Source: Sphingomonas sp. R647
Lineage (GTDB): Bacteria; Pseudomonadota; Alphaproteobacteria; Sphingomonadales; Sphingomonadaceae
DNA: 64,000 nucleotides
Assembly (NCBI RefSeq): GCF_020177055.1
Contig: NZ_JAIQXT010000001.1
Location: 124,001-188,000, forward strand
Reading direction: 5' to 3'
In this document: in pieces, positions 36,751 through 46,046 of the stretch
Layout of the letters: every line of letters starts with the position of its first letter
Numbering within the stretch: the stretch's first letter is position 1
Made by a program: the position numbers and the translations under genes
Notes under the pieces: model-generated
Database searches by the model: none
What the model was told of the DNA's origin: nothing
Seen by the model: only the letters and a program-made list of their open reading frames with translations

Positions 36751-38286
36751 ATGAAGATGACCCGGCGTACGCTCTTATCCGCCGCTCCGGCAGCAACAAT
36801 TGCAAGCCAGCTATCGGCTCGCCACGCCGGTGCGGCCGAGACCGGGAGCGAAATCCTTGCAATGACGGCCGTTGATCTGGCGGCGGCGATCCGGCGGCGC
36901 GACGTGTCGAGTCGCGAGGTGATGACCGCGCATCTGGCCCGCGTCGACGCGCTCAATCCGCGCTTCAACGCCATCGTCTCGCGCGTTGACCGCGAACAGC
37001 TGTTGCGCGAAGCGGCAGCGCAGGACGAGGACGCGGCAAAGGGCACGTTCCGCGGCCCATTGCATGGCTTTCCACATGCCGTGAAGGACACAGCGCCAGC
37101 GAGAGGGATCGCGCACACACAGGGCTCGCCTCTGCTGCGCGACAACATCGCAGTGGCGGACTCGCTGGTGGTCGGACGGATGCGCGCGGCTGGAGCGATC
37201 TTCACGGGCAAGACCAATGTACCGGAATTTGCGCTCGGCTCGCACAGTTTCAACCCGGTGTTCGGCGTCACGCGGAACGCCTACGACCCGAGCAGGTCGG
37301 CGGGGGGCAGTTCAGGCGGCGCCGCGGTCGCGCTGGCGCTGCGCATGATGCCGCTGGCCGACGGCAGTGATTTTGGCGGTTCGCTACGCAATCCGGCGGC
37401 GTGGAACAACGTCTTTGGCTTCCGCCCATCATTTGGACGGGTGCCGTCGGCGCCCTCAAGCGACGTGTTTGGCCAGACCTTTGCGACCTCGGGGCCAATG
37501 GCACGCACGGTGCGCGACACTGCGCTGTTGCTCTCTGTTCAGGCGGGAGCAGATCCACGGGCGCCCTTCTCCCTCAGGGAGGATCCCGCGATCTTCGCGA
37601 AGTCGCTCGAGCGCGAATGGACGGGCAAGCGGATCGGCTGGCTGGGCGACCTGCAGGGTGCCTTGCCGATGGAGGCGGGTGTGCTTGAAACGTGCGAGAA
37701 GGCGCTGGCGGCGTTCCGGGCAATCGGGATGCGGGTCGACGCGGCGAAGCTGGACGAGCCCGCCGATGCAATGTGGCGTACCGCTGTGACGTTGCGCTAT
37801 GGCTCCGTCGGCCCCGATCTGATTGCCTTTGCCGAGCGGCCCGAGCACCGCGCGCAGATGAAGCCGGAAGCGCTTTGGGAGGTCGACGGGTATCGCAAAC
37901 TGACCGCGATCCAGATCACACAGGCCCAGATGGGCCGCACGCGCATCTATGAGGCGTTCCGCAAGGCGTTTGCAACGTTCGATTTCCTCATCCTTCCCAC
38001 CGCGCAGGTTTTTCCGTTCAGCGTCGAGCAGCGATGGCCGACTGAGATCGCCGGACGGACAATGGACAGCTATCATCGGTGGATGGAAGTCACGTTGCCT
38101 GTAACGATGGCTGGATTGCCTGCGCTGTCAGTGCCAGCGGGCTTTGGCGGGCGCGACGGATTACCGATCGGGATGCAGATCATTGGGCCGGCGCACGCTG
38201 ATCTTGCCGTTCTGCAAGTCGGCCATGCCTATGAGCTTGCCTCGCCCTGGATCAAACGTGCCTTGCCGATTGAACGCGGGATTTGA
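36751..38286 (+). CDS. Amidase-signature family amidase, Tat-exported
   Basis: 511 residues. The N-terminus MTRRTLLSAAPA fits a twin-arginine signal. The amidase-signature triad is complete: Lys112 in HAVKDTA, cis-Ser187 in GGSSGG and nucleophile Ser211 in SDFGGS; the 24-residue spacing between the serines matches FAAH-type enzymes. It hydrolyses carboxamide bonds, and its place after the propeller amidohydrolase suggests sequential breakdown of one imported compound in the periplasm. Spacing to the upstream stop is 21 bases, consistent with one operon from the sigma gene to here. Confidence 0.93.
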   Translation: MKMTRRTLLSAAPAATIASQLSARHAGAAETGSEILAMTAVDLAAAIRRRDVSSREVMTAHLARVDALNPRFNAIVSRVDREQLLREAAAQDEDAAKGTFRGPLHGFPHAVKDTAPARGIAHTQGSPLLRDNIAVADSLVVGRMRAAGAIFTGKTNVPEFALGSHSFNPVFGVTRNAYDPSRSAGGSSGGAAVALALRMMPLADGSDFGGSLRNPAAWNNVFGFRPSFGRVPSAPSSDVFGQTFATSGPMARTVRDTALLLSVQAGADPRAPFSLREDPAIFAKSLEREWTGKRIGWLGDLQGALPMEAGVLETCEKALAAFRAIGMRVDAAKLDEPADAMWRTAVTLRYGSVGPDLIAFAERPEHRAQMKPEALWEVDGYRKLTAIQITQAQMGRTRIYEAFRKAFATFDFLILPTAQVFPFSVEQRWPTEIAGRTMDSYHRWMEVTLPVTMAGLPALSVPAGFGGRDGLPIGMQIIGPAHADLAVLQVGHAYELASPWIKRALPIERGI

Positions 38287-38342
38287 CTTGCTTTGCAATC
38301 AACGGGCGCGCTGGCACGTAACCCTGACAGGTACGTTGCCTC

Positions 38343-38800
38343 ATGCTCGATGCTGCAATGTTGCATTTCCTTCCCCAAGCCAGTGATGAGATGGCAGCTT
38401 ATAGCGGTCCGAAGGGTCTGACCCGCATCCGGGCGGGACGGCATCGCTAATGAGCTGCGCGTGGGAAGATCTATGCTGCACATTGGCAGGAGCCGCCGCA
38501 GCGCGGTTTGACGCCACGGTTGTGCTGAAATCGTCATGCACCTGGATCGCGATGTCGGGCCAGCCCAGCCTACTATACAACGAGCGTAGTTCCCGTCTTG
38601 CCAGCGCGGGATCGGTCGATTTTCTGGCCGGGGCCGTTGGTGGCCTGCTCGCGCGAAACGTGCCGGCGTACGAAGCCGCTGCTTGGGGCGTATGGCTTCA
38701 TGGGGAAACGGGCCGCAAACTTGCCGGCGACGTTGGCGTGGTCGGATTCCTGGCGCGCGAAGTTCTTCCACCGGTTTCTTCACTGCTGAGCTACGAGTAG
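38343..38800 (+). pseudogene. nnrD (NAD(P)H-hydrate dehydratase) C-terminal remnant
   Basis: A frame from 38450 to 38800 reads ATVVLKSSCTWIA, LASAGSVDFLAGAVGGLLAR, AAWGVWLHGETGRKLAGD, which is the end of the YjeF C-terminal/NnrD domain. The family motif GTGDVLAG is GSVDFLAG here. The frame is closed by TAG at 38402. A second frame from 38343 contains GPKGLTRIRAG, like the KLTR-R-A segment that precedes this part in the family, and stops at TAA 38449. So only about the last third survives, with a frameshift between two pieces and damaged active-site residues. The rest of the gene is missing, and the 3' end abuts the chrA region. Confidence 0.68.
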
Positions 38801-38875
38801 CGGGCACGTCCCATCGATCGTGCTGAGACCTAGCCCCGGCCGACCTCAGTACGCGACACCTGCAAGCTTTATCCC

Positions 38876-40066
38876 CTAGAAGTGAAGCAGCAGGCCGATG
38901 GCTGCTCCCGCCGCAATGACCGCTGGCGTGACCCAACTGCTCTTGACGCGCCATACGACGAGCAGTGCACCGCCGAACAGGATCGCGGGCAGGGCGGGAT
39001 TGGTGATGCGGGCAGCGGTCGCCACCCCCAGGTCGATGCAGGTAGCGGCGATTACACCGACCACCGCGGCGGCGACACCTGCGAGCAGCATGTGCAGCGC
39101 CGGATTTTCAACCAGCGCTTCGAGGCGCTCGAACAGGACGAGCGAGAATGCAAACGCGGGCAGGAACATGCCTGCGGTGATCGCCAGTGCCCCGCCCAGA
39201 CCGCCGGCCACAAAGCCGATAAAGGTTGCGAAGATCACGAGCGGGGCGGGCAACACACCCGCCAGCGCGACCCCGTCGAGGAAGGTCGCGTCACTGATCC
39301 AGCCGCGCCCCACGGTATCCGCCCGGACATAGGGGATTGCGGTGTAGGCGCCGCCAAAGGTCAAAAGCCCGCCCTTGAGACCGGCGATGAACAGGGCGGT
39401 GAGCGTTACCGGGTCCCGCGTCAGATCCGGGGGTGCGACTGCGGACATGTCGACGTATTGAGTGCCAATCACGGTAAGGACCGCAACGATCACGGTGCCC
39501 CATGCAGCCACCGGACGGTGTGCGAGCGCGTAGCCCAACCCGCCGGCCACCAGCGGAATCCAGAAGGGAACCCCGACAAGTGTCGCGACAAGGCTGACGA
39601 GCGCGATCCCGCCAAGCAGCCAGGTTTCGAGGATGTGCTCGCCGATCCTGACAACTGCGCGCACGATGATTGCGAGCACCACGACCTGAACACCCAACAA
39701 GGCGCCCGACAGACCGGGATTGCCGGCGACCCAGTTCACATAGAGCCAGCCAGCCGCCAGCATCAGCAAGAGGCCGGGCAGCATGAAACCCAGCCCCGCG
39801 AGCAGGCCTCCGATGCGCCCCCGCGCGATCATGCCGAGATGGACGCACAGTTCATGCGCCTCGGGACCGGGCAACACCTGCAGCACAGCAAGAAGCCGGT
39901 TGAACCGCGCGGAATCGATCCAGCGCTCCTGCTCGACCAGCGCCTGCCGCAGCATGGCGATCTGTGCCACCGGACCGCCAAAAGCGAGCGCACCGAACCG
40001 CAGGAATTTGAAGAACAGGGCGGCGAGAGTGAGCGGCGGCGGGCTGGTGCCGTCTGGTCCGATCAT
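38876..40066 (-). CDS. chrA: Chromate transporter ChrA
   Basis: 396 residues of the CHR family in its full two-domain form. Each half has the signature PGP or GG-TFGGAY type motif: LRFGALAFGGPVAQIAML and VLPGPEAHELC in the N-terminal half, GGLLTFGGAYTAIPYV in the C-terminal half. About ten membrane helices are visible. It exports chromate across the inner membrane. No chrB regulator is adjacent. An internal fragment of a close paralogue is present at 6753-7134. Start ATG 40066 begins directly before the first CHR motif region. Confidence 0.92.
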   Translation of the reverse strand: MIGPDGTSPPPLTLAALFFKFLRFGALAFGGPVAQIAMLRQALVEQERWIDSARFNRLLAVLQVLPGPEAHELCVHLGMIARGRIGGLLAGLGFMLPGLLLMLAAGWLYVNWVAGNPGLSGALLGVQVVVLAIIVRAVVRIGEHILETWLLGGIALVSLVATLVGVPFWIPLVAGGLGYALAHRPVAAWGTVIVAVLTVIGTQYVDMSAVAPPDLTRDPVTLTALFIAGLKGGLLTFGGAYTAIPYVRADTVGRGWISDATFLDGVALAGVLPAPLVIFATFIGFVAGGLGGALAITAGMFLPAFAFSLVLFERLEALVENPALHMLLAGVAAAVVGVIAATCIDLGVATAARITNPALPAILFGGALLVVWRVKSSWVTPAVIAAGAAIGLLLHF

Positions 40067-40591
40067 GCGCGTCCGCCCTGCGGAACATGTGCGGTCCAGT
40101 CAAGCGTTTGGCCGCATGCGGCGCAACACCATCGATACAGCGCGTCGGAGATCGGCATGCACATCCAAATATTCGCCGGACGATAGGGAACGAGCTCTCG
40201 TCGCAAGTGTCATGCTTTTCGGGGCCTTTCTCAATCGCAAAATCGATTCCGACGCTGTTTGTCCCTCGGACCGTTCCCGCTGTCTGGGCGAACTTCCTTT
40301 CTCATCCTTCGCCGGCGTTTTCCCCCCGCTGGATGGTGGATAAAACAGCCGGCGTTTTTCGATCATGCTCACTTCTGTCCAGAAGCCTGAAACGGGTGCT
40401 ACCCATTTGTAAATTCACCATCGCGCCGATGGGGTCGCTGCGCGTGATCTCGGCCCGCAGCGGGTGGGGGCGGTTAGGGGCTTATACGACGCATTGCTGC
40501 GGATCTTGAGCGAAACTGACGCCTGAAAGTCGAAGGCGCGCACGCTTTAGACCCCGCATCTTTGCGCGAAGTTGCGTGTCGTTTGGCCCCA
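40067..40591. other. 525-base gap, no gene recognised
   Basis: Upstream of chrA and downstream of the small basic protein gene. A 90-codon minus-strand frame (40100-40372) shows no family. The sequence GCCGGCGTTTT occurs twice close together near 40310 and 40350, the second within AAAACAGCCGGCGTTTTT, a possible hairpin with a T-run reading rightward. Confidence 0.4.
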
Positions 40592-40888
40592 TTAACGCGC
40601 GGCGCGTTTTCGCCGCGTTTCCCAGCCCTTCTTTGCTGCTGCTGAACGATCCGCGGCACTCCTGCTCGAGCTGCTCTTTCGGCCGCCTGTCCGCGCGCTG
40701 TCGTGACTGTCTTTACTTTCCCGACCTGAACCAGACTTGTTTCCACCACCCGAGTCCTTGTTCACGGTCGCCCAAGCTCGGCTTTCGGCCTCCTTTTTGG
40801 ACACCCCGCGCTGTTCATAGCCTTCCTCGATGTGCTCAGCCTTGCGCTTTTGCTTTTCCGTATACGTGTCTTTGTCACCTCGCGGCAT
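40592..40888 (-). CDS. Small basic stress-type protein (plasmid-stabilization-like)
   Basis: 98 residues from ATG 40888 (ATG 40891 is adjacent), preceded by AGGAGA. The opening MPRGDKDTYTEKQKRKAEHI, followed by ERGVSKKEAESRAWATVN-type sequence (EQRGVSKKEAE, AWATVNK) and a Lys/Ser/Gly-rich low-complexity tail, matches small proteins often labelled plasmid stabilization protein in alphaproteobacteria, which are linked to general stress regulons. Function is not established. It is probably cytoplasmic and may bind nucleic acid through its basic tail (inference). Confidence 0.75.
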   Translation of the reverse strand: MPRGDKDTYTEKQKRKAEHIEEGYEQRGVSKKEAESRAWATVNKDSGGGNKSGSGRESKDSHDSARTGGRKSSSSRSAADRSAAAKKGWETRRKRAAR

Positions 40889-40891
40889 CAT

Positions 40892-41263
40892 CGTTCTCCT
40901 GCTACGGCTCGCGCAGAAAAAACCGACGAACAAGCTCAAGGTTTCCGGTTCAGCCCTCGGCAGCACAAGCGGGGCGCCGGGCAATAGTCGTTGCAGCCGA
41001 GTTTGGGGTATCGGCGTTGGCGCGAATTGAGCAACGAAGATATCTCAAGCAAGCGACAGAGAAAGAATATCGGCTGTCCCACGCTCAAAGCACGATTAGC
41101 GTCGGGCATGGTGACACTAACGCTCGCGCGTTGTGCGGCCCGCCAAGATCGTTTTGGGCCATTGCGAGCAGGACGTGTTCCGTGACCGGGCGCTAACATA
41201 GGCTAATGCCGGAGTGTGCGTGAATGCTTAAAGAATCTGGGGCAGAATAGCGGAGTAGCGCCA
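40892..41263. other. 372-base gap, no gene seen
   Basis: Divergent gap between the small basic protein and a short gene at 41264. No frame of note and no clear repeat. Promoters for both neighbours are expected here. Confidence 0.4.
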
Positions 41264-41464
41264 TTGTCCCACTCGATCGACGAAGCCACTTCCCAGTCCG
41301 CAGCATTCTATCTGGATCAGGCAAGGGACCAGATCCGCCTTGCTGAGCTGTCCGAGCTTCCCGCCCGCGTCACCATTCATCTGGATGCAGCCAAACGTTG
41401 GATACAGATTGCTCAGGTCGCGCGCCGGGTCGAAACGTCACGCCGCAAAAGCATCGATCGGTAA
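41264..41464 (+). CDS. Small helical protein of unknown function
   Basis: 66 residues from TTG 41264, which has GGAG at eight bases. The sequence is amphipathic helical: AAFYLDQARDQIRLAELSEL, PARVTIHLDAAKRWIQIAQV, ending in a basic tail. Similar short proteins with LPAR-x-x-IHL-x-AA-x-RW are common as hypothetical proteins in sphingomonads. An alternative GTG at 41216 would add 16 residues of unlike composition. No function can be assigned. Confidence 0.55.
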   Translation: MSHSIDEATSQSAAFYLDQARDQIRLAELSELPARVTIHLDAAKRWIQIAQVARRVETSRRKSIDR

Positions 41465-41906
41465 CTTCGGCGTGAGAACGGACCATCTCCTTTCGGCATC
41501 GGTTAGCCTCGCGATTTTGGGCAGATCCAGCGAGGCATAGAGCGTTGGGGAAGGCGCATTGGATGTTCCGGGGATCGGGTCGGCCCGGGAGCAGGCTGAC
41601 GGTGCTGGTCTTGCCGACATCATCACGCCGAGCGGCGCGGTGATCTGGCTGCCCGGTGAACACTCGTCAGCGCAATGCTCCCCATTCCGCCAGGATCGTT
41701 CACAAAACATGCTTCTTAGCGATGCGCCATATACCAACGCCCGGGAAAATGCCTGTTAAACTGTTGTTGTAGTTGAGTTATTTTCGAGAAGGATAAGTCC
41801 GCTTCGGCATGGCCAGAATTTGTTGCCTGTGCGTCGGATAACCGGTCAATTTCGATCCTATAAGTCTCTTAGCGCAGTGTGGCCAACCGGCTTGGAGGAC
41901 ATGGGG
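41465..41906. other. 442-base gap before the chemoreceptor gene
   Basis: No supported gene. Frames of 66-100 codons on both strands lack family resemblance. The right end, from about 41750, is A/T-rich and probably holds the promoter of the chemoreceptor gene. Confidence 0.4.
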
Positions 41907-43283
41907 ATGATGAAGTGGTTCGAGGCGGAGGCGCCTATCAGACAAAAGACGCTGGTCGCTTTTGGCGCGCTCGTCTGCCTGATGATCATCAATGCGCTCG
42001 TTGGGTTGGTTCTGGGCGCGTGGGTCACCGCTGCGGTATGCGCGGTGTCGGCGGCGGTTGGCGCAGCGCTCAGCTTCCGGTTCCGAACCGCGATCTGCGA
42101 TCCCTATGTCAACACGGTGGTTCGCATGGAGGCGCTGGCCGCAGGCGATCTTGACGCTCCGATTGCATACACCGAGTACAAGGATTGCGTCGGCCGGATG
42201 ACGAAGGCGATGTTCACGTTCCGTGACACCGCCCAGGAACAGCTGCGTGCCGCCCGTGAGCAGGAAGAGGTGGTAGCGGAGCTTCGTACGGGCCTGAATT
42301 CGTTGACCCAGGGGGATTTCACTCAGGAGATCAAGGCGGAGTTCCCGCCCGCCTATGCCGAGCTCAAGACCAATTTCAACTCTGCGCTGACCGCGCTGCG
42401 TCACCTGATCGGTTCGGTCCTGGAGAGCACCGGGACAATCACAAACGGATCAGTGGAAATCGCGCAGGCGTCCGAAGATCTCGCTCGCCGCACCGAGGCC
42501 AATGCGGCGAGCTTGGAAGAGACTACCGCGGCCGTCTCGCAGATCGAAGGCCGACTGAAGACGAACGCCGAAGCTGCCGAGCGCACCGTCTCGCGCGCAG
42601 ATGGCGCAATCCAGAGCGTCGCGTCTGGCCGGATCACCACGGGCGAGGCTGTGGAAGCGATGACCCGCGTCAGCGACAGCGCCAAGGGCATCGATTCAGT
42701 GATCGAAGGCCTCGACAAGATCGCATTCCAGACGCGCGTTCTCGCCATGAACGCAGCGGTTGAGGCAGGCCGCGCCGGGGAGTCCGGGCGCGGGTTCGCC
42801 GTCGTGGCGGACCTGGTCTCCGCTCTCGCCATGCGCGCCGAGGAAGAGGCGGGGCGAGCGCGGGACCAGTTGACGGCCACGCAGACTGACGTGGTTGCGG
42901 CAGTGGAGATGGTGCAGAAGGTCGATACCGCGTTCAGCGACATCGCTGGTGATGTGGGCGAGGTCCATGTCTTGCTCGCGGATATGGCCAGCGCGAACGA
43001 CGCCCAATCTTCGGCAATCAGTCAGATCAGTGCCGCGATCGCCGCGATGGATCAGTCGACCCAGCAAAATGCGGCGATGGTCGAGGAAACGTCCGCCGCT
43101 GCACGCAGCCTTTCAACCGAAGTGGCGACGCTGGCTGGCCAGGCCGAGCAGTTCAAGGTCACGGAGTCTTCTGCGCGCGGCGGCCCGAGCTTAAAGTCAT
43201 CGAACAAGCCTCGCCAGAACAGCCTCCAGGTGTCTGCTGCCCGACCGCCGGTTCGGATGGTTCCCAGTGTGGTTGGGTTCTAG
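41907..43283 (+). CDS. Methyl-accepting chemotaxis-like protein, atypical signalling tip
   Basis: 458 residues from ATG 41907, placed by GGAGG about ten bases upstream. Two membrane helices (about 15-60) are joined by only a few residues, so there is no periplasmic ligand domain. A HAMP segment follows (DPYVNTVVRMEALAAGDLD), then a long coiled coil. The signalling hairpin reads IAFQTRVLAMNAAVEAGRAGE and GRGFAVVADLVSALAMR. In most receptors the second part is A-x-E-V-R-x-L-A-x-R-S; here the near-invariant Glu and Arg are Leu and Ser. No other chemotaxis gene is in the window. It may work with a distant array or have another role. Confidence 0.82.
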   Translation: MMKWFEAEAPIRQKTLVAFGALVCLMIINALVGLVLGAWVTAAVCAVSAAVGAALSFRFRTAICDPYVNTVVRMEALAAGDLDAPIAYTEYKDCVGRMTKAMFTFRDTAQEQLRAAREQEEVVAELRTGLNSLTQGDFTQEIKAEFPPAYAELKTNFNSALTALRHLIGSVLESTGTITNGSVEIAQASEDLARRTEANAASLEETTAAVSQIEGRLKTNAEAAERTVSRADGAIQSVASGRITTGEAVEAMTRVSDSAKGIDSVIEGLDKIAFQTRVLAMNAAVEAGRAGESGRGFAVVADLVSALAMRAEEEAGRARDQLTATQTDVVAAVEMVQKVDTAFSDIAGDVGEVHVLLADMASANDAQSSAISQISAAIAAMDQSTQQNAAMVEETSAAARSLSTEVATLAGQAEQFKVTESSARGGPSLKSSNKPRQNSLQVSAARPPVRMVPSVVGF

Positions 43284-43793
43284 GCGACCCTGGATATTCG
43301 TGTGGCCACGCCCCCGCGCGAATATCTGCCGGGCCCTGTCCGGAAACGCTGCCGTTAGCACCAAGGTCCAGCTCCAATCCAGCGTCGGATCCCTGGACGG
43401 AAGATCGTAGCTGATGCAATTGTACTGACGGTCGATCAGCGCCTCGACGCGCTGATAGATCACGCCGCGATTGATCGTGAATGGTCGAGCCCGCGCAAAT
43501 GACTTCTTCGCAATCGAGATCTGGCCGAAGGTGTCGCGGCTCGTCCGCCGGCCAGGCTCGGCGAGCTGCGGCGTAACCGAATTTGCGCATCATGGCGGCC
43601 GCATCTGTATCGACGTCAGGGACGGCGAGCGTCCACACAGGCGTGTTGTGGCGCGCAGGTCGACCGGAAGATTCGCGTCATGTCGCGCATCGCTGCGGCG
43701 CGGTGTCGCCTCCAGCACCCTTGCAACGTCGAATTCACCCGGGAACAGAAAGCCTGCGCGATCTTCGCATGCAGCGCCGGTTATCAGCAACAC
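43197..43793 (-). pseudogene. Interrupted frame with coding-like sequence
   Basis: A minus-strand frame from GTG 43793 (LLITGAACEDRAGFLFPGEF) is stopped by TGA at 43590-43592 and continues in the same frame to 43197 with coding-like sequence (TFGQISIAKKSFARARPFTI, NCISYDLPSRDPTLDWSWTL). A second frame overlapping the stop (NTPVWTLAVPDVDTDAAAMM) also looks coding, so either a nonsense change or two compensating frameshifts may be present. No family was recognised. The gap 43284-43919 holds nothing else that I can support. Confidence 0.35.
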
Positions 43794-43919
43794 GATGTGC
43801 AGGATTATCGAGCATAGGGCTGAGCGGCGTGGAGCATTTTGCTCTCCAGAAAACGGTCGGTGAAGTCCCGGTTTCGCCTGAGGCGCTCTTGGTCGTCGTC
43901 AGTCAGCGACCGCGGATCA

Positions 43920-44573
43920 TCAGGCGATCGTCTGCCCCGTCTTCGCCCAGTCGGCCATGAACCCCTCGATCCCCTTGTCGGTCAGCGGATGCTTGACCAG
44001 CTGGCGGATCACCGAAGGCGGCGCGGTCATCACGTCCGCCCCGAGCTTCGCCGCCTCAAGGATGTGGATCGGGTGACGCACGCTGGCGACCAGGATCTCG
44101 GTCTCGAACGCATAATTGTCATAGATCAGGCGGATGTCGCCGATCAGGTCCATACCATCAAAGCCGATATCGTCATGCCGCCCAACGAACGGCGAGATGA
44201 AGGTCGCCCCAGCCTTCGCCGCGAGCAGTGCCTGATTGGCCGAGAAGCACAAGGTCACATTGACCATCGTCCCGTCGCTGGTCAGCGCCTTGCACGCCTT
44301 GAGCCCCTCGATCGTCAGCGGCAGCTTGACCGCGACATTGTCGGCGATCTTCCGCACGATCTCCGCCTCGCGCATCATGCCGTCATAGTCGAGCGCGACG
44401 ACTTCGGCCGACACCGGACCATCGACGATGCCGCAGATTTCGGCGACCACCTCGAGGAAGTTGCGCCCCGCCTTGTGGATCAACGACGGGTTGGTTGTCA
44501 CGCCATCCAGCAGCCCGGCATCCGCCAGCTCGCGAATATCGTTGGTGTCGGCGGTGTCGGCAAAGAACTTCAC
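43920..44573 (-). CDS. Transaldolase-like fructose-6-phosphate aldolase (TalC/FSA type)
   Basis: 217 residues, the short transaldolase form. DGVTTNPSL at the N-terminus and the Schiff-base lysine Lys83 in VAVKLPLT match FSA/TalC enzymes, which cleave or form six- or seven-carbon sugar phosphates with dihydroxyacetone or similar donors. The C-terminal region [23 protein letters not shown] is also typical. It is the last gene of a minus-strand operon, overlapping the FAD oxidoreductase by ATGA. In this setting it probably acts in breakdown of an unusual sugar rather than the pentose phosphate pathway. Confidence 0.88.
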   Translation of the reverse strand: MKFFADTADTNDIRELADAGLLDGVTTNPSLIHKAGRNFLEVVAEICGIVDGPVSAEVVALDYDGMMREAEIVRKIADNVAVKLPLTIEGLKACKALTSDGTMVNVTLCFSANQALLAAKAGATFISPFVGRHDDIGFDGMDLIGDIRLIYDNYAFETEILVASVRHPIHILEAAKLGADVMTAPPSVIRQLVKHPLTDKGIEGFMADWAKTGQTIA

Positions 44574-46003
44574 GCGGCTTGGGCCTTAGTCATGCGCGAT
44601 CCATCGGGATTGCGCAGATAGACGCCGTGCTCAAGCTGCTGGCGGCGCAATTCGGCGACATCGATATCGGCCGGCGCGCGATTGCCGCGCACCGATATCT
44701 TCGCAGCGCGGCCGGCGGCCTCGCCCATCGCCATGCACGTGGCCATCACCCGGATGGCACCCATGGCCTCGTGGGTGCAGGAAATGCTGCGGCCCGCGAC
44801 CAGCAGGTTGCTGACTCCCTGTGGTACCAGCGAGCGATAGGGAATGTCGTAGCAGTCGCCGCACCAGATCAGCGTGCAATCCTCATCGCCCGGCCGATGG
44901 ATGTCAATCGGATAGCTCGCCACTGCAATCGCATCGTCGAAATGACGGCACGACAGCACGTCGTCCTGGTCCATGACGTACTGCCCGACAATGCGTCGCG
45001 TCTCACGTATGCCGAGGAACGGGGCGGTCTTGGTGAAATAGGCGTTCTCGAACCCGGCAACATAGTTGGTGAGATAGGTGACGATGTCGTCGATCTGGCG
45101 GCGCCCCTCGATCTCGCCTTCGGTAAGACTGCGCGCGTCGGTGCCGTCGGTGCCTTTGACGCGCGTCATGTTGATCCACACCTCACCCTTTTTCAGGCCG
45201 GTGATGATGATCGTGCGCTCGTTCGGGATTTCCAGCCCGCGCTCCTCGCGCGCCTTGGCGATCAGTTCACGCAGGCCGACGACGATGAACTGGTGATTCT
45301 GGCCGAAATACTCGGCTGGAATGAAGTCCGTCAGATAGGTACGCGCCGCCGGCGGGGATTCAGCAATGGTATTGCGCAATTTGTCGGTATCCACGCCAGC
45401 GAGGCAGAACATCAGCGTTGGCGGCTGCATCCCGCCTTCGCTATTGCCTTTCTCGGTCGGCACACCGGCCTGGAACGCGACATCGGCGTCTCCGGTGCAA
45501 TCGATCACGACCTTGGCGAGGATTGCGCTGCGCCCGCTCTTGCTCTCGGTGATGACGCCGCGGATCGTGCCGTCCTCGACGAGGGTCCCGGCAAGGAACG
45601 TGTAGAACAGGATGTCGACCCCCGCCTCGGTCAGCATTTCGAGCGCGACGGTCTTGACGGCTTCGGGTTCGACCAGCGTAATCCCCATGTGCAGCGGGCA
45701 GGGACGATGCTCGCTCGCGCCGTCGCGTTCGCGGCGCAGCCGCTCGATGAACTTCTGTGGCAGGCCATCGATGATCTGATTGCCCTTCTGGCCGAGGAAG
45801 CCGAGCACCGGCAGACCGATCGTCATATTGCCGCCCACGAAGCTGCGGCTCTCGATCAACCCGACGCTCAGGCCGTCTTCAGCCGCCGCCAGCGCTGCGG
45901 TCAGCCCCGACGGACCGCCACCGACGACGAGAACCTCGTAGTTCGCCGTGACCGCCAGGGTGCGGGCGGGTTCCTGAATGGTGCTGACGAACTGCGCTGA
46001 CAT
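44570..46003 (-). CDS. FAD-dependent oxidoreductase (FAD_oxidored family)
   Basis: 477 residues from ATG 46003; the frame runs upstream to 46357 but that part is antisense to the MFS gene's end and is rejected. The FAD-binding Rossmann motif is [20 protein letters not shown] with Glu at the end of strand 2 (GLIES). Further signatures are [32 protein letters not shown] and [20 protein letters not shown], all typical of PF12831 oxidoreductases found in sugar and sugar-acid gene clusters. It may oxidise a hydroxyl of the imported substrate. No signal peptide is present. Confidence 0.87.
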   Translation of the reverse strand: MSAQFVSTIQEPARTLAVTANYEVLVVGGGPSGLTAALAAAEDGLSVGLIESRSFVGGNMTIGLPVLGFLGQKGNQIIDGLPQKFIERLRRERDGASEHRPCPLHMGITLVEPEAVKTVALEMLTEAGVDILFYTFLAGTLVEDGTIRGVITESKSGRSAILAKVVIDCTGDADVAFQAGVPTEKGNSEGGMQPPTLMFCLAGVDTDKLRNTIAESPPAARTYLTDFIPAEYFGQNHQFIVVGLRELIAKAREERGLEIPNERTIIITGLKKGEVWINMTRVKGTDGTDARSLTEGEIEGRRQIDDIVTYLTNYVAGFENAYFTKTAPFLGIRETRRIVGQYVMDQDDVLSCRHFDDAIAVASYPIDIHRPGDEDCTLIWCGDCYDIPYRSLVPQGVSNLLVAGRSISCTHEAMGAIRVMATCMAMGEAAGRAAKISVRGNRAPADIDVAELRRQQLEHGVYLRNPDGSRMTKAQAA

Positions 46004-46046
46004 GATGGGTTTGTCCTGATGTTGAAGGGGTAAGGTGTCGGAGTGA

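Noticed and set aside
40100-40372. 90-codon minus-strand frame upstream of chrA
   Set aside because: No family resemblance and no convincing ribosome site; overlaps a repeat-containing stretch.
44495-46000. Long plus-strand open frame of 501 codons
   Set aside because: It is the exact antisense of the FAD oxidoreductase gene, which has clear motifs. GC-rich third positions keep antisense frames open in such genomes.
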